The notes under the pieces are model-generated. The model saw only the letters and a list, made by a program, of their open reading frames with translations. It was not told the origin of the DNA and searched no databases. From Salipaludibacillus neizhouensis (GTDB lineage: Bacteria > Bacillota > Bacilli > Bacillales > Salisediminibacteriaceae), in contig NZ_KZ614146.1 of NCBI RefSeq assembly GCF_002886185.1, forward strand, positions 1,348,930 to 1,412,929: DNA of 64,000 bases. Reading direction: 5' to 3'. Of this stretch, positions 24,832 to 33,254 are shown piece by piece. A program made the position numbers and the translations under genes. Within the stretch, counting starts at the first letter, position 1. Each line of letters opens with the position of its first letter.

Positions 24832-24844
24832 ATATTATAACGAT

Positions 24845-25033
24845 TTAATCTGTAAAAATGGTGTCGACAATATTTACATGAATTTCAGTTGTATTTAATT
24901 GATGGATATTTAAATCCTCATCTTTAATTAAAAGTGGGAGTTCTGTACACCCAATATGACACCTTGTTATATCACCTCTAAGCACCATTTCATTGATGAT
25001 ATTTAAGAATACTTTTTTAGTTTCAGTATTCAC
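24845..25033 (-). pseudogene. Aspartate/glutamate racemase family, C-terminal remnant
   Basis: Encodes ETKKVFLNIINEMVLRGDIT, the catalytic-cysteine motif HIGCTELPLLI, and NTTEIHVNIV. This is the last quarter of an Asp/Glu racemase. The N-terminal half with the first catalytic cysteine is missing, so it should be inactive. Confidence 0.75.
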
Positions 25034-25351
25034 AACGTTTGGTCATGTTTGATTCTCCTAGGTTTTTATTTGATCCAAGTCTAATTGACCTTAACCAAAT
25101 TGTCCAATCAAGTGTAACCTATTCAGAATAACGGCTATCGCTTATTGTGCATCCCTACTCGATTTGAAACTTTCTTAAGAGGATGTGGACAACTCGGGAT
25201 ATTTTCCTTTTAAATGGAGTGCCGACAAGTTGTGTAGATACTAATAAATGCCTGAATCTCAGTAAAAAAAAGAATGGATAACTTAATGAGTAAATAACAG
25301 TTCTGGTGTGATTTGTTATAATTTTTACTAATAAAGTCCTTGCTTACCCTT
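25034..25351. other. Intergenic, no gene seen
   Basis: AT-rich sequence between the racemase remnant and the conserved upstream block of F1 copy 2. Confidence 0.4.
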
Positions 25352-25531
25352 TAGAACTCTCATTTCATCATGTGCGGCCTATCAACCTTTAATTTCATTT
25401 TTAGCTGAAAACTAATTTTTTACACGAACACCTATGAAATGACAACACTTTTTAAATCTCCTCCTCCTTTTATGTCATTCGAGTGTACTTAATATATGAA
25501 AGGGCTTTTAATTTGAGAGGAGATGATTAGG
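25352..25531. promoter_or_regulatory. Conserved upstream region of F1 copy 2
   Basis: Same block as 11465-11643: TCATTTCATCATGTGCGGCC, CTCCTCCTCCTTTTATGTC and GAGAGGAGATGA. The pairing AATCTCCTC with GAGGAGAT is preserved. Confidence 0.5.
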
Positions 25532-25924
25532 ATGAATGAAGCAGAATTAAAGTATGGACTTATCAATTATTCAGATTTAATTGAACCAGGATTGACGTTT
25601 AAAGGGAGGGAAGTCAATCTAGATGGGAAAAGATGTGATTTACTTTTTGTTGATAAAGATGGAAGGGACCTGTATGTGGAAGTGAAGAAGCATGTAGACG
25701 TAAACGGAGGGATTCAGTTGATGTTGTATAGTGGATTAGTCACTAAAAGATCCGCACGGTTCATGCTGGTAGGCTTTTCTATCATGGACAAGTTAATTCA
25801 TGGGGTGCATAGAGCCGGTTATGAATATGTTGAAATTAAGGAAGAGGATATCTATTATCGATTCTTCACCAGTAAAATAAAAGAAGGTGCGGAAAGAATT
25901 ATTAGTGAGACTTCAAGAAGTTGA
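25532..25924 (+). CDS. F1: NucS/DUF91-like nuclease domain, copy 2
   Basis: A 130-residue copy with the most complete family sequence: GLTFKGREVNL, CDLLFVDKDGRDLYVEVKK, GGIQLMLYSGL, ARFMLVGFSIMDKLIHGVHR and AGYEYVEIKEEDIYYRFF. The D...ExK and Q motifs of the PD-(D/E)XK NucS nuclease domain are intact. Start 25532 is preferred over 25523 because the latter abuts the SD. It is followed by the shared AACAATCAAGCTT tail and a terminator. It is a single-gene unit with no partner. The nuclease function is inferred from motifs. Confidence 0.72.
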   Translation: MNEAELKYGLINYSDLIEPGLTFKGREVNLDGKRCDLLFVDKDGRDLYVEVKKHVDVNGGIQLMLYSGLVTKRSARFMLVGFSIMDKLIHGVHRAGYEYVEIKEEDIYYRFFTSKIKEGAERIISETSRS

Positions 25925-26011
25925 AAACAATCAAGCTTATCCTTTAGGGAATTGATTGGAAGAAACATAGTCAATGATATTTTATTTAATAATGACATAT
26001 TATAAGGAAAA

Positions 26012-26035
26012 AGGGGTTCCTTGGCTGGAACCCCT
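26012..26035 (+). terminator. Hairpin terminator after F1 copy 2
   Basis: AGGGGTTCC pairs with GGAACCCCT around TTGGCT, followed by CTTCATATTT. Confidence 0.65.
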
Positions 26036-26060
26036 CTTCATATTTGCCTGAACTCTGGAT

Positions 26061-26104
26061 CCTGGCCCCCAGTGCGTTAATGTTTTAACGTACTAGGGGC
26101 CAGG
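26061..26104. repeat. Second palindromic REP type, copy 2
   Basis: CCTGGCCCCCAGTGCGTTAA and TTAACGTACTAGGGGCCAGG form a nearly perfect inverted repeat around TGTT. It is homologous to 11227..11270. Confidence 0.7.
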
Positions 26105-26205
26105 CGCTTTTACCAAGAGGAAGAGCCAAATTTTTATGTAGCACTAATCGCATTTTCACAATTACGACAAAAAAATAATAATAGCATAAAAAGCCATGAT
26201 GAATA

Positions 26206-26490
26206 TTATTCTAACTCATTAAAAAGCCTCGCGTTGTGAATATTACGAACGATCTCCATTGTTTCATTATTAATTTTATGTATCATTCGATAATTTGTTA
26301 AAACTAGTTCTCTTATCATTTCATTTATCAATTCAGGAACTACCCTACCAGGGAAAACAGCGAGTGTCTCAATCGTATCAATGATTTTACTGGCAAAAAT
26401 ACTAGCATATTCATCAGAACCTTGAGGGATATATGCACAGATTCCTTCTAAATCTTTAACAGCAGATTCTGCCCATATTAATTCAGGCAT
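26206..26490 (-). CDS. ParE/RelE-family toxin
   Basis: A 94-residue protein of the ParE/RelE toxin fold: PELIWAESAVKDLEGICAYI, FASKIIDTIETLAVFPGRVV, and the conserved arginine-rich REL...NYRMIHKI with a terminal VRNIHNAR. The length is normal. The start overlaps the end of the upstream antitoxin frame by about 13 nt, a typical toxin-antitoxin layout. Whether it targets gyrase (ParE) or ribosome-bound mRNA (RelE) cannot be read from the sequence. Its antitoxin gene appears frameshifted, so the toxin may be weakly expressed or inactive. Confidence 0.82.
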   Translation of the reverse strand: MPELIWAESAVKDLEGICAYIPQGSDEYASIFASKIIDTIETLAVFPGRVVPELINEMIRELVLTNYRMIHKINNETMEIVRNIHNARLFNELE

Positions 26491-26658
26491 TTCCCTAATT
26501 TCTCCTTAACTTCATTATGAGAAACAACCTTGCCAGAATGGGGATCGTGTAGTCCTGTTTCAATTTTTTTAAACATAAAGCTCCTTAATTATATCCTCAA
26601 TAGTAACATTTTCTGGTAAATCTTTTATAAGTTTTATTACTTCCTCTTTCGTGCTCAC
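26478..26658 (-). pseudogene. Antitoxin of the ParE-type toxin, one-base frameshift in an A7 run
   Basis: GTG 26658, after GGAGAG, begins STKEEVIKLIKDLPENVTIE and DIIKELYV and stops. One base out of frame the sequence continues KKIETGLHDPHSGKVVSHNE and VKEKLGK up to a stop overlapping the toxin start. Removing one base gives a normal 59-residue antitoxin. The break coincides with a run of seven A residues (plus-strand T7 at 26564-26570). It could be a true mutation, a sequencing error or a slippage site. Confidence 0.7.
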
Positions 26659-26809
26659 AGTTTATCTCTCCTTCCACTAATATCATTATAAACCATGTGT
26701 AAGCAAATATGATCATGTCATAAGCCAGGATTTGGGTTACCACAGTTCTAAGCAGATCCCTTCCTAAAAAAGATTATTAATTTTCTATTTAAATCTTGTT
26801 ATAGAAGAC
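26659..26809. other. Antitoxin upstream region, no gene
   Basis: Non-coding sequence between the toxin-antitoxin start and the module C REP tail. Confidence 0.4.
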
Positions 26810-26824
26810 CCCACCGGTGCCAAT

Positions 26825-26850
26825 GAAGCACAGAACCGTCCCCTGTTTCC
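26825..26850 (+). repeat. REP-like element, module C
   Basis: GAAGCACAGAACCGTCCCC followed by TGTTTCC. Sequence from here to about 26960 is nearly identical to module A (7140-7275). Confidence 0.7.
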
Positions 26851-26967
26851 AATTCAAAACCCTCATCCAAAAAAACTTTCACATTTTTCAAAACACCTCC
26901 TCCTTTTTTATCTGTCGTCTGTACATATTCAGTGAAAGACGAAAATGGAAAACGAAAGGATGATTAA
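26851..26967. promoter_or_regulatory. Conserved leader of module C
   Basis: Same leader as at 7166-7280: CCTCCTCCTTTTTTATC, TCGTCT...AGACGA and CGAAAGG. Here the SD is followed directly by ATTAA and the F2 ATG, which looks like the simplest, probably ancestral, arrangement. Confidence 0.5.
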
Positions 26968-27186
26968 ATGACGATCAAGGAATTGTATCAGGAGGCGGTG
27001 ATCGAAGACTTTAAAAGTCTTATCTATTTAATAGAGTGGCTCGTTTACGAAAAGAAAGCCATTACAATGGATCGTGACGCCAGGAATATTGAATATTTCA
27101 CAGAAAAATATCGTGGCAGGCTTAATCCAGAATTGGCAGCGTATAAAGCGAAGGTCGAAAGTGGGGGAGAGCAGAAGGTCATCTAG
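26968..27186 (+). CDS. F2 family small protein, copy C
   Basis: A 72-residue protein starting MTIKELYQEAVIEDFKSLIY after AAAGGATG. This is the cleanest F2 copy: the start has a good SD spacing and there is no insertion before the conserved methionine. The protein looks helical, with an acidic N-terminal half and a basic YRGRLNPELAAYKAK segment. The function is unknown. It lies 80 bp before F3 copy C. Confidence 0.62.
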   Translation: MTIKELYQEAVIEDFKSLIYLIEWLVYEKKAITMDRDARNIEYFTEKYRGRLNPELAAYKAKVESGGEQKVI

Positions 27187-27266
27187 GTCCTTCCATTCTA
27201 GCAAACGATGAATAACAAGGTAAGTAACATACAGGCATTTAAATTAAAATTATAGGGGGAAGAAAC

Positions 27267-27584
27267 ATGAACAGATTAGAACTAGGATTAGAATTGCGAG
27301 GATTTTTTGTAACAGAAAAAGAGGAACTATCCGATTCAGCGACAAGAACCATCCTGATGAAGAGACAATTGAAAAAACTACGAATCGAACATGCATTCAA
27401 AGGAAATGACCTTTTTGTCGCACAAGATCAGTTGGACAATGAAGTCATAAAACAACTGATTTGGTCAAAAGCGAGAAATACAATGACACCAGCCTTTGGT
27501 TTTAGAAGATGGAGCTCTTTTGTAAAATCCAATGGAAGTTCTAGAATAAGCACGTTTCAGTTAGAAGCGAGAGTCTATGTTTGA
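27267..27584 (+). pseudogene. F3 family protein, copy C, truncated
   Basis: Begins MNRLELGLELRGFFVTEKEE and follows the family to ISTFQLEA. It then diverges into unrelated VYV and a stop, losing the CDGHG half. Near 27330-27360 a one-base and a 14-base loss together keep the frame but replace about 15 residues. It is truncated relative to the ~250-residue ancestor. Confidence 0.7.
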
Positions 27585-27778
27585 ATTGAAATTTTTTCTT
27601 TATAAAATAGGTTGTTAAAGGCAAATTTATAGGTTTTAGAAAACGCGTTCTAAAAACATACCTTTATAAACTTACCGTAACAAATTTTTGTAAAAGCAGG
27701 TAGTTTGACAAAAATTGTTGAATTAGTCAAAAGGGTAATGCAAATTGATAGGGGATAAACAGAGGAGTGTGAGTATTA
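27585..27778. other. Intergenic with an imperfect palindrome
   Basis: TTTATAGGT...TTAGAAAACGCGTTCTAA...ATACCTTTATAA (27627-27671) forms an imperfect inverted repeat upstream of a small open frame. It may be an operator or attenuator. Confidence 0.35.
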
Positions 27779-27931
27779 ATGAATAGAATTAATTACTTGA
27801 AACAGCAGTATATGAATCATGAGAATTGGATTAATCACTTATCTTACCATAATCATGACAGCCCATATATTTATAATTTACTATTTGAACAAAAACCTAT
27901 TACCTATAATTATTATAGACATTTTTCATAA
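27779..27931 (+). CDS. Small hypothetical protein
   Basis: A 50-residue frame, MNRINYLKQQYMNHENWINH to NYYRHFS, rich in Asn, Tyr and His. It is preceded by GAGGAGTG at a usable distance. Composition is protein-like, but there is no recognised family or partner. It is followed about 90 bp later by a terminator. Confidence 0.4.
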   Translation: MNRINYLKQQYMNHENWINHLSYHNHDSPYIYNLLFEQKPITYNYYRHFS

Positions 27932-28019
27932 TTGTATATAAAGAAATTAACAGGAGAATAAGGTTTCTGAGAATAAACATAACAAAATGAAGAAAATCGT
28001 AAATTGAACTAGGGTAAGT

Positions 28020-28050
28020 CCCAATGGAGTACATTCTATTGGGGTATTTT
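28020..28050 (+). terminator. Hairpin terminator
   Basis: CCCAAT...ATTGGG stem followed by GTATTTT, downstream of the 50-residue frame. Confidence 0.6.
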
Positions 28051-28530
28051 GCATTTATTAATTTTCAAGGGTTTCGAGTATCCTATTTACTTATTCCAAA
28101 AGTAGTTGTTGACATGTTTGTTCAAGGTGTACTTTAATTGAATATCCAAAATCAAAGATAAATTAATTAAAATAAATCTTTTGAATTTCATTTATGAAAA
28201 CTGGAGATAAATATAGCTAAGAGGAGTTGAGTAAATTGATAAAAACTATGAAATATAATTTTAAGTTTGATAAGCAACTTTACAACCTGTTGAATGGAAT
28301 ACAGAATTTTGTTTTAAACAGTAACCATAGCCTGAGATTGGCAGCAATTCAGTTTCAGCTATAATAAGCGTTTTGGCAAATGACCAAAGGAAAAAGAGTT
28401 CAACCAGTAATAAACTGAAGTTGTTATATAGTCGAATGAATTTCGTAATTATTAGTCCATATACACTAAGGGTTTCAAGACACAAAGAAAAGGGAGTATC
28501 TCAAAACTTGCCATTACTATAAAAATCAAT
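28051..28530. other. Intergenic, degenerate sequence
   Basis: Holds only short interrupted frames, for example one from TTG 28236 reading MKYNFKFDKQLYNLLNGIQN, with no recognised family. Confidence 0.35.
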
Positions 28531-29130
28531 AGATTGAAGTACATTGCCACTTAATTTAACTAGCTATAAATGGACAAAATGCCGCAAGACAAAGGCTGGT
28601 GTGAAATTACATCTACTCCTTGTGTTTATGGAAAAGGGAACTTCCTAACCAGAAAAGGCCGTTATAACATCGGAAAAAGAACATGATCGTGGTCAGTTTG
28701 AAGCATGGTGGGTACTTTTTTCTTTCAATGCTACGAAAAAATGATGTCACACGTGTTGTCTACGACTTTACGATGATACCGCAGTTTTATCCGGAGCAAA
28801 TGTTTTAAATGTATGACACAAACCGAAAATAATTTTCGGTTTGTGTCATACATTTAAAAGGAAATGAACTCCATTTAATTACAAATCGTTTTGATTTGAG
28901 TGCCGAAGAAATTTCAGAGATGTATAAGTCTAGATGGGCCATTGAATTGTTTTTTAAATGGATAAAACAGCATCTCCGTATCAAAAAGTTCTACTGTCAA
29001 AGTGAATAGCAATCCCAAATCAAGTATTCATTGCGTTAATTGTTTTTTGCCTGCGCATTCTCGCTCAAATAGCGACGAAAGCGAAAAACCTAACCGATTA
29101 GGAAGCCAGAGAATATTTGGCTGCGTAAAA
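28531..29130 (+). pseudogene. IS4-family transposase, heavily decayed
   Basis: Frames contain LPLNLTSYKWTKCRKTKAGV, KLHLLLVFMEKGTS, AVITSEKEHDRGQFEAWW, later LITNRFDLSAEEISEMYKSR and WAIELFFKWIKQHLRIKKFY, all conserved in IS4-group transposases. The frames are interrupted by stops and frameshifts, and a 57-bp palindrome replaces the middle of the gene. N- and C-terminal ends and inverted repeats are not recognisable. Confidence 0.85.
28803..28859. repeat. 57-bp near-perfect palindrome inside the dead transposase
   Basis: A 28-bp arm (28803-28830) is followed by a single A and its exact reverse complement (28832-28859). The left arm encodes the transposase segment MYDTNRK. The right arm has no transposase homology and appears copied from the left. 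Confidence 0.8.
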
Positions 29131-29444
29131 TTCAAGGAAAAACGATTCCTTAATAAGCTAATAAATCTACCAAATGGATAAAGCCACCTTTAATAGGGTA
29201 TTTACTTTTTAGGCTCTAAACAGAATAGGAGATTAAACTGAAAATTAAGACAATACAAATGCAACACTAGTGGTATAATATAGTTAAATTATCTTGTTTT
29301 TGTTTTAGATTTAGGTTAACAGTTTTAATACTAGATCCTGTTGGGGATTTTCAAGATATTACAATTCAAGGTATTATAATAATATAGGACATCATTATAA
29401 ATGATGATGTAAGCAAGTATTAACAATAAAAAGGTGTGAAAATA
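29131..29444. other. Intergenic upstream of IclR gene 1
   Basis: AT-rich, with no gene. It presumably holds the promoter of the first IclR gene, but no clear -35/-10 pair was chosen. Confidence 0.4.
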
Positions 29445-30203
29445 TTGGTTTATAAATATTGGGTTCCTGGAATAGAACGAGCAAATTTAGTACTTAATTT
29501 AATTGCAAGAGAACCAAATCAATACCGGTTAATCGATATAACAAAAACTATAGAGATAAATAAAAGTACATTATTTTCCCTATTAAATACACTTGAGACC
29601 CTTGGTTGGATTGTTAAGGGAAAAGGTGATACTTATTCTCTTGGTCCAACATTAGGATCACTAGGTGCTGCATATTTTAAGCAGTTTAATATTTTGCAAG
29701 CGTTTTACTTAGAGGCTGCTAAATCAGTCAATGTTGTTAATGAAAATATTCAGTTGGGTATTTTAGATGGTACGGATGTTGTGTACTTGGCAAAAGAAGA
29801 AGGAAAATCACAGGTTAGATTATTAACAGACCCTGGAATGCGTTTTCCTGCCCATGCTTCAGCAATTGGTAAAATTCAATTATCAAAATACAGTTTAGAA
29901 GAATTAAACAGGCTATATCCGGAAAAAAAATTAGAGCAAAAAACACATAAAACTATTTGCTATCTAAATGAGCTTTGGGACCAATTAGTTAAGGCTAAAG
30001 AACAGGGTTATATTTGCGAGGAGCAAGAAGGTTCATTAGATTTTTTTTGTGTAGGTGCTCCGGTATATGACCATGAAGCTAAAATTATTGCAGGTGTTAG
30101 CTTTACAATGCTTGAGAATAGTTGGTTGAAAAAAAAGGAAGTAGCGATAGAAGAGATAAAAAATCTAGCGCAACGTTTATCAAATCAAGCAGGGGCATTA
30201 TAG
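29445..30203 (+). CDS. IclR-family regulator 1
   Basis: A 252-residue regulator. The N-terminal winged helix (YRLIDITKTIEINKSTLFSL, LNTLETLGWI) spans about residues 25-65. The C-terminal IclR effector domain has TDPGMRFPAHASAIGK and EEQEGSLDFFCVGAPVYDH. TTG 29445 is chosen over GTG 29436 because it aligns with the start of the tandem paralogue and lies 8 nt after AAGGTG. It is about 55 percent identical by eye to the neighbour at 30512. It is probably a ligand-responsive regulator of the adjacent rhamnonate-type operon. Confidence 0.88.
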   Translation: MVYKYWVPGIERANLVLNLIAREPNQYRLIDITKTIEINKSTLFSLLNTLETLGWIVKGKGDTYSLGPTLGSLGAAYFKQFNILQAFYLEAAKSVNVVNENIQLGILDGTDVVYLAKEEGKSQVRLLTDPGMRFPAHASAIGKIQLSKYSLEELNRLYPEKKLEQKTHKTICYLNELWDQLVKAKEQGYICEEQEGSLDFFCVGAPVYDHEAKIIAGVSFTMLENSWLKKKEVAIEEIKNLAQRLSNQAGAL

Positions 30204-30511
30204 TTTTGGGTATGGGACAGTTTTAGCTAATTTATAGAATTTAGATAATTTTTAATTTAGCAAAAAAAAGTATTCCTTAACGTATTTGGCTTTTTTACAC
30301 GGTGGTGCTTCATATTAATTCTTTTCACGTCGGTGCTAATAGCGTGGGTGATAGCACATATATTGGTAAAAACCTTAGTTCTATACGAGCTAGGGCTTTT
30401 TTTTGTTTAAATATTAAAAAAAGTTTGATTATTATGTATTTTATGATAATATGTATTTATGAGTTCACAATAAAAAACCTGGTTCTAAATAATAAACCAT
30501 AAAGGGGGACA
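30204..30511. other. Intergenic between the two IclR genes
   Basis: About 300 bp with no credible gene. A weak hairpin (AGTTCTA/TAGGGCT) followed by eight T residues near 30378-30408 may terminate the first IclR transcript. Confidence 0.4.
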
Positions 30512-31273
30512 GTGGTGAAACAAAAATATTGGGTACCTGCAATAGAAAGAGCTAATTCAATAATTGAATTAATTGCTAATAACTCGTCCCAATTAAGGTT
30601 AATAGATCTTTCAAAGCAACTAGAGATTAACAAAAGTTCGATGTACTCATTGTTAAATACACTTGAGACGATTGGCTGGATTAAAAAAGATAAGAATGAA
30701 CTGTATAAATTAGGGGCAAAATTAGGCTCATATAGTTCTGCTTATTTTAGTCAATATAATATTTTGGAAGCGTTCTCTTTTGAAGCGAGGAAATCTATTG
30801 ATGTTGTCGATGAGCATATTCAGTTAGGGAGATTAATAGGAGGAGAAGTATTTTACTTAGCTAGGGAGGAAGGGAATTCACCAGCAAGATTGGTAACTGA
30901 TCCTGGTATGAGATATCCAGCCTATGCTTCTGCTATTGGAAAAATGGTGTTGACTCAATTTAATTACGAAGAGTTAATAGAAATATATCCAGAGCGAGAG
31001 TTTGAAAAAAAAACAGAGAACACAATTGAAAATGTAGATGAATTATGGGAGCAATTATTGCAAGCTAAAAAAAATGGTTTTATCACTGAAGAGCAAGAAG
31101 GAGCTATAGGTTTTTGTTGTGTTGCTGCACCTATATACAATAAAGAAAAGCAAATTACTGCTGGCATTAGTTTCACAATGTTAGAAAATGTGTGGATTAA
31201 AAAGCAAGATCTTGCTACAGAGGAAATTATAAAATTAGCAAAACAACTGTCTGCTAATGGTGGATATAAATAA
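30512..31273 (+). CDS. IclR-family regulator 2
   Basis: A 253-residue paralogue of the upstream IclR protein with the same domain order: winged helix LRLIDLSKQLEINKSSMYSL and effector domain VTDPGMRYPAYASAIGK with EEQEGAIGFCCVAAPIYN. The GTG start follows AAAGGGGG. It lies 23 bp upstream of the FAH hydrolase gene and is probably the first gene of the catabolic operon. Two tandem IclR proteins may form heteromers or sense different ligands. Confidence 0.88.
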   Translation: MVKQKYWVPAIERANSIIELIANNSSQLRLIDLSKQLEINKSSMYSLLNTLETIGWIKKDKNELYKLGAKLGSYSSAYFSQYNILEAFSFEARKSIDVVDEHIQLGRLIGGEVFYLAREEGNSPARLVTDPGMRYPAYASAIGKMVLTQFNYEELIEIYPEREFEKKTENTIENVDELWEQLLQAKKNGFITEEQEGAIGFCCVAAPIYNKEKQITAGISFTMLENVWIKKQDLATEEIIKLAKQLSANGGYK

Positions 31274-31296
31274 ATTAAAGAAAAGGAGTATTTTAA

Positions 31297-32190
31297 ATGA
31301 AATTAGTAACATTTCAAGAGAACAATGAAGAAAAGGTTGGGGTTTTAAAAAATGATAGCGTGTATACTCTATCTAAGCTAGTAGAACTTTATAACGTATC
31401 AAATAATGAAAGCGTATTAATGGAAGATAACATGCTTTCAGTCATTAAAAATAATGATCGAGATATAGCAAAGGTGTGGGATTGGGCCCAATCTGATTTT
31501 GGTCAGGTATCAGCTGCTGAAAGTTCAAAGAATGAAGTGAAAATTTCTGCTCCGATTTCAAACCCAGGGAAAGTGGTTTGTGTAGGTAACAACTATATGG
31601 ACCATTGCATTGAACAAAATGTTGAGCCACCTAAAAAGCCAATGATATTTTCAAAATGGCCGTCTTGCATTATTGCAAATGGGGAAGAAATTAAATTGCC
31701 AAAAGATTCTGAGCAGGTTGATTATGAAGCAGAGTTGGCAGTTATTATTGGTAAAGGAGGAAAGAATATTTCCGAAGAGGATGCACTGGATCATGTGTTT
31801 GGTTATACCATTATTAATGATGTAAGTGCACGTGATATTCAGTTTGAAGATGTACAGTGGGTTAGAGGTAAGTCGTATGATACATTTGCTCCGTTAGGGC
31901 CAGTTATTGTGACAAAGGATGAAATTGAAGATCCTCATAATTTAGATATCAAATTAGAAGTGAATGGTAAAGCGCTACAGGATTCTAATACTAAGAATTT
32001 AATCTTTAAAATTCCTAACATTATTTCTTACTTATCGAAAGGTTTTACGTTTGAGGCGGGCGATATAATTGCAACTGGAACTCCTCACGGTGTTGGTGTA
32101 TTCCGTGATCCGCAGGTTTTCCTACAATCAGGAGATACATGCAAAATTGAAATTGAATCAATCGGTACATTAGAAAATAAAGTGAAATAG
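31297..32190 (+). CDS. Fumarylacetoacetate hydrolase family protein, probable 2,4-diketo-3-deoxy-rhamnonate hydrolase
   Basis: A 297-residue FAH-fold C-C hydrolase. Metal ligands are visible as the two glutamates in DYEAELAVIIG and the aspartate of NDVSARDIQ. The core WVRGKSYDTFAPLGP and ATGTPHGVGVF are typical. In the known non-phosphorylative L-rhamnose pathway, a FAH enzyme cleaves 2,4-diketo-3-deoxy-L-rhamnonate to pyruvate and L-lactate. The presence of RhmD and a dehydrogenase in the same operon supports that role. The substrate is inferred. Confidence 0.86.
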   Translation: MKLVTFQENNEEKVGVLKNDSVYTLSKLVELYNVSNNESVLMEDNMLSVIKNNDRDIAKVWDWAQSDFGQVSAAESSKNEVKISAPISNPGKVVCVGNNYMDHCIEQNVEPPKKPMIFSKWPSCIIANGEEIKLPKDSEQVDYEAELAVIIGKGGKNISEEDALDHVFGYTIINDVSARDIQFEDVQWVRGKSYDTFAPLGPVIVTKDEIEDPHNLDIKLEVNGKALQDSNTKNLIFKIPNIISYLSKGFTFEAGDIIATGTPHGVGVFRDPQVFLQSGDTCKIEIESIGTLENKVK

Positions 32191-32195
32191 GAGGT

Positions 32196-33221
32196 ATGAA
32201 AAATATGAAAGTTTTATCATGGAATGGGCCAAAACGAATAGATGTAGAAGATCGCCCAGTACCAGAAATCAAAAGAGATGAAGTGTTAGTTAAAGTAGAT
32301 GTCGTTGGTATTTGTGGATCGGAAATTGAGGGTTTCCTAGGTCATAATAGTTTACGAATACCGCCATTAGTAATGGGGCATGAGTTTAGTGGGTATGTAG
32401 AGAAAATCGGGGAAGAAGTGACACATTTATCTGAAGGAACTAAGGTTGTTGTTAATCCTTTAATTAATTGTGGTCACTGTGCAAAGTGTCGGAAGGGTTT
32501 AGAAAACTTATGTGATGAGAGACAAATTATAGGAATTCATAGACCTGGAGCTTTCGCTGAATTTGTAGCAGTACCTGGAAGTGCTGTAATTGAAGTGCCT
32601 TCAACTTTAGATTCATATACGGCCTCTCTTGCAGAACCATTGGCCTGTTGTCTAAGAGCATCAAGAAGAGCTGTAGCTAATCATAGTTTTTCAAATGTTC
32701 TAATATATGGGGCGGGCGCAATTGGTGTTTTAAGTGCATTTGTAGCAAAAAATTTAGGCGCTAGCCGTGTTATAGTTGCAGACATCAATGATGATCGTTT
32801 AAAAACAGTTAGAGAAGTAGGTATAAAGGACACACTTAATCCAAATGATGAAAATTTTGAGCAGAACATTAAAGCTATTGCTGGAGATAAAGGTATAGAT
32901 GTAATTATTGATGCTGTAGGTTTTTTACCAACTAGAAAACAAGCTGCCAACCTAATCAATACCGGTGGTGTGATAATGAATATTGGATTAGGGATTGACG
33001 AAACTCCTCTTCCAATTAATAACTTTATCAGAAGTGAGGTTACTGTTCTAGGGTCTTTTTGTTATACAAAACAAGATTTCTATGATGCAGTCCAACTTCT
33101 TGTAGATTCAAAGATTAATATTAAAGGATGGACAGAAGTTCGAAAACTTGATGAGGGCCATCAATCTTTTATGGATCTTATTGAGAATAAAGTTGAAAAA
33201 AGCAAAATTTTCTTAGATTAA
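32196..33221 (+). CDS. Zinc-dependent medium-chain alcohol dehydrogenase
   Basis: A 341-residue MDR enzyme. Catalytic zinc ligands are in GICGSEIEG and GHEFSGYVEKIG. The structural zinc cysteines are in NCGHCAKCRKGLENLC. The NAD-binding motif is YGAGAIGVLSAF. Located between the FAH hydrolase and RhmD, it probably oxidises 2-keto-3-deoxy-rhamnonate to the 2,4-diketo acid. That step is more often assigned to an SDR, so the MDR type is a variation. The SD GGAGG lies 5 bp after the upstream stop. Confidence 0.88.
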   Translation: MKNMKVLSWNGPKRIDVEDRPVPEIKRDEVLVKVDVVGICGSEIEGFLGHNSLRIPPLVMGHEFSGYVEKIGEEVTHLSEGTKVVVNPLINCGHCAKCRKGLENLCDERQIIGIHRPGAFAEFVAVPGSAVIEVPSTLDSYTASLAEPLACCLRASRRAVANHSFSNVLIYGAGAIGVLSAFVAKNLGASRVIVADINDDRLKTVREVGIKDTLNPNDENFEQNIKAIAGDKGIDVIIDAVGFLPTRKQAANLINTGGVIMNIGLGIDETPLPINNFIRSEVTVLGSFCYTKQDFYDAVQLLVDSKINIKGWTEVRKLDEGHQSFMDLIENKVEKSKIFLD

Positions 33222-33254
33222 TCATGAAGCATTATTTTTAGGAGGTAAAAGTTT

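Noticed and set aside
30302-30502. 66-codon open frame between the IclR genes
   Set aside because: No SD, AT-driven composition, and it overlaps a weak terminator.
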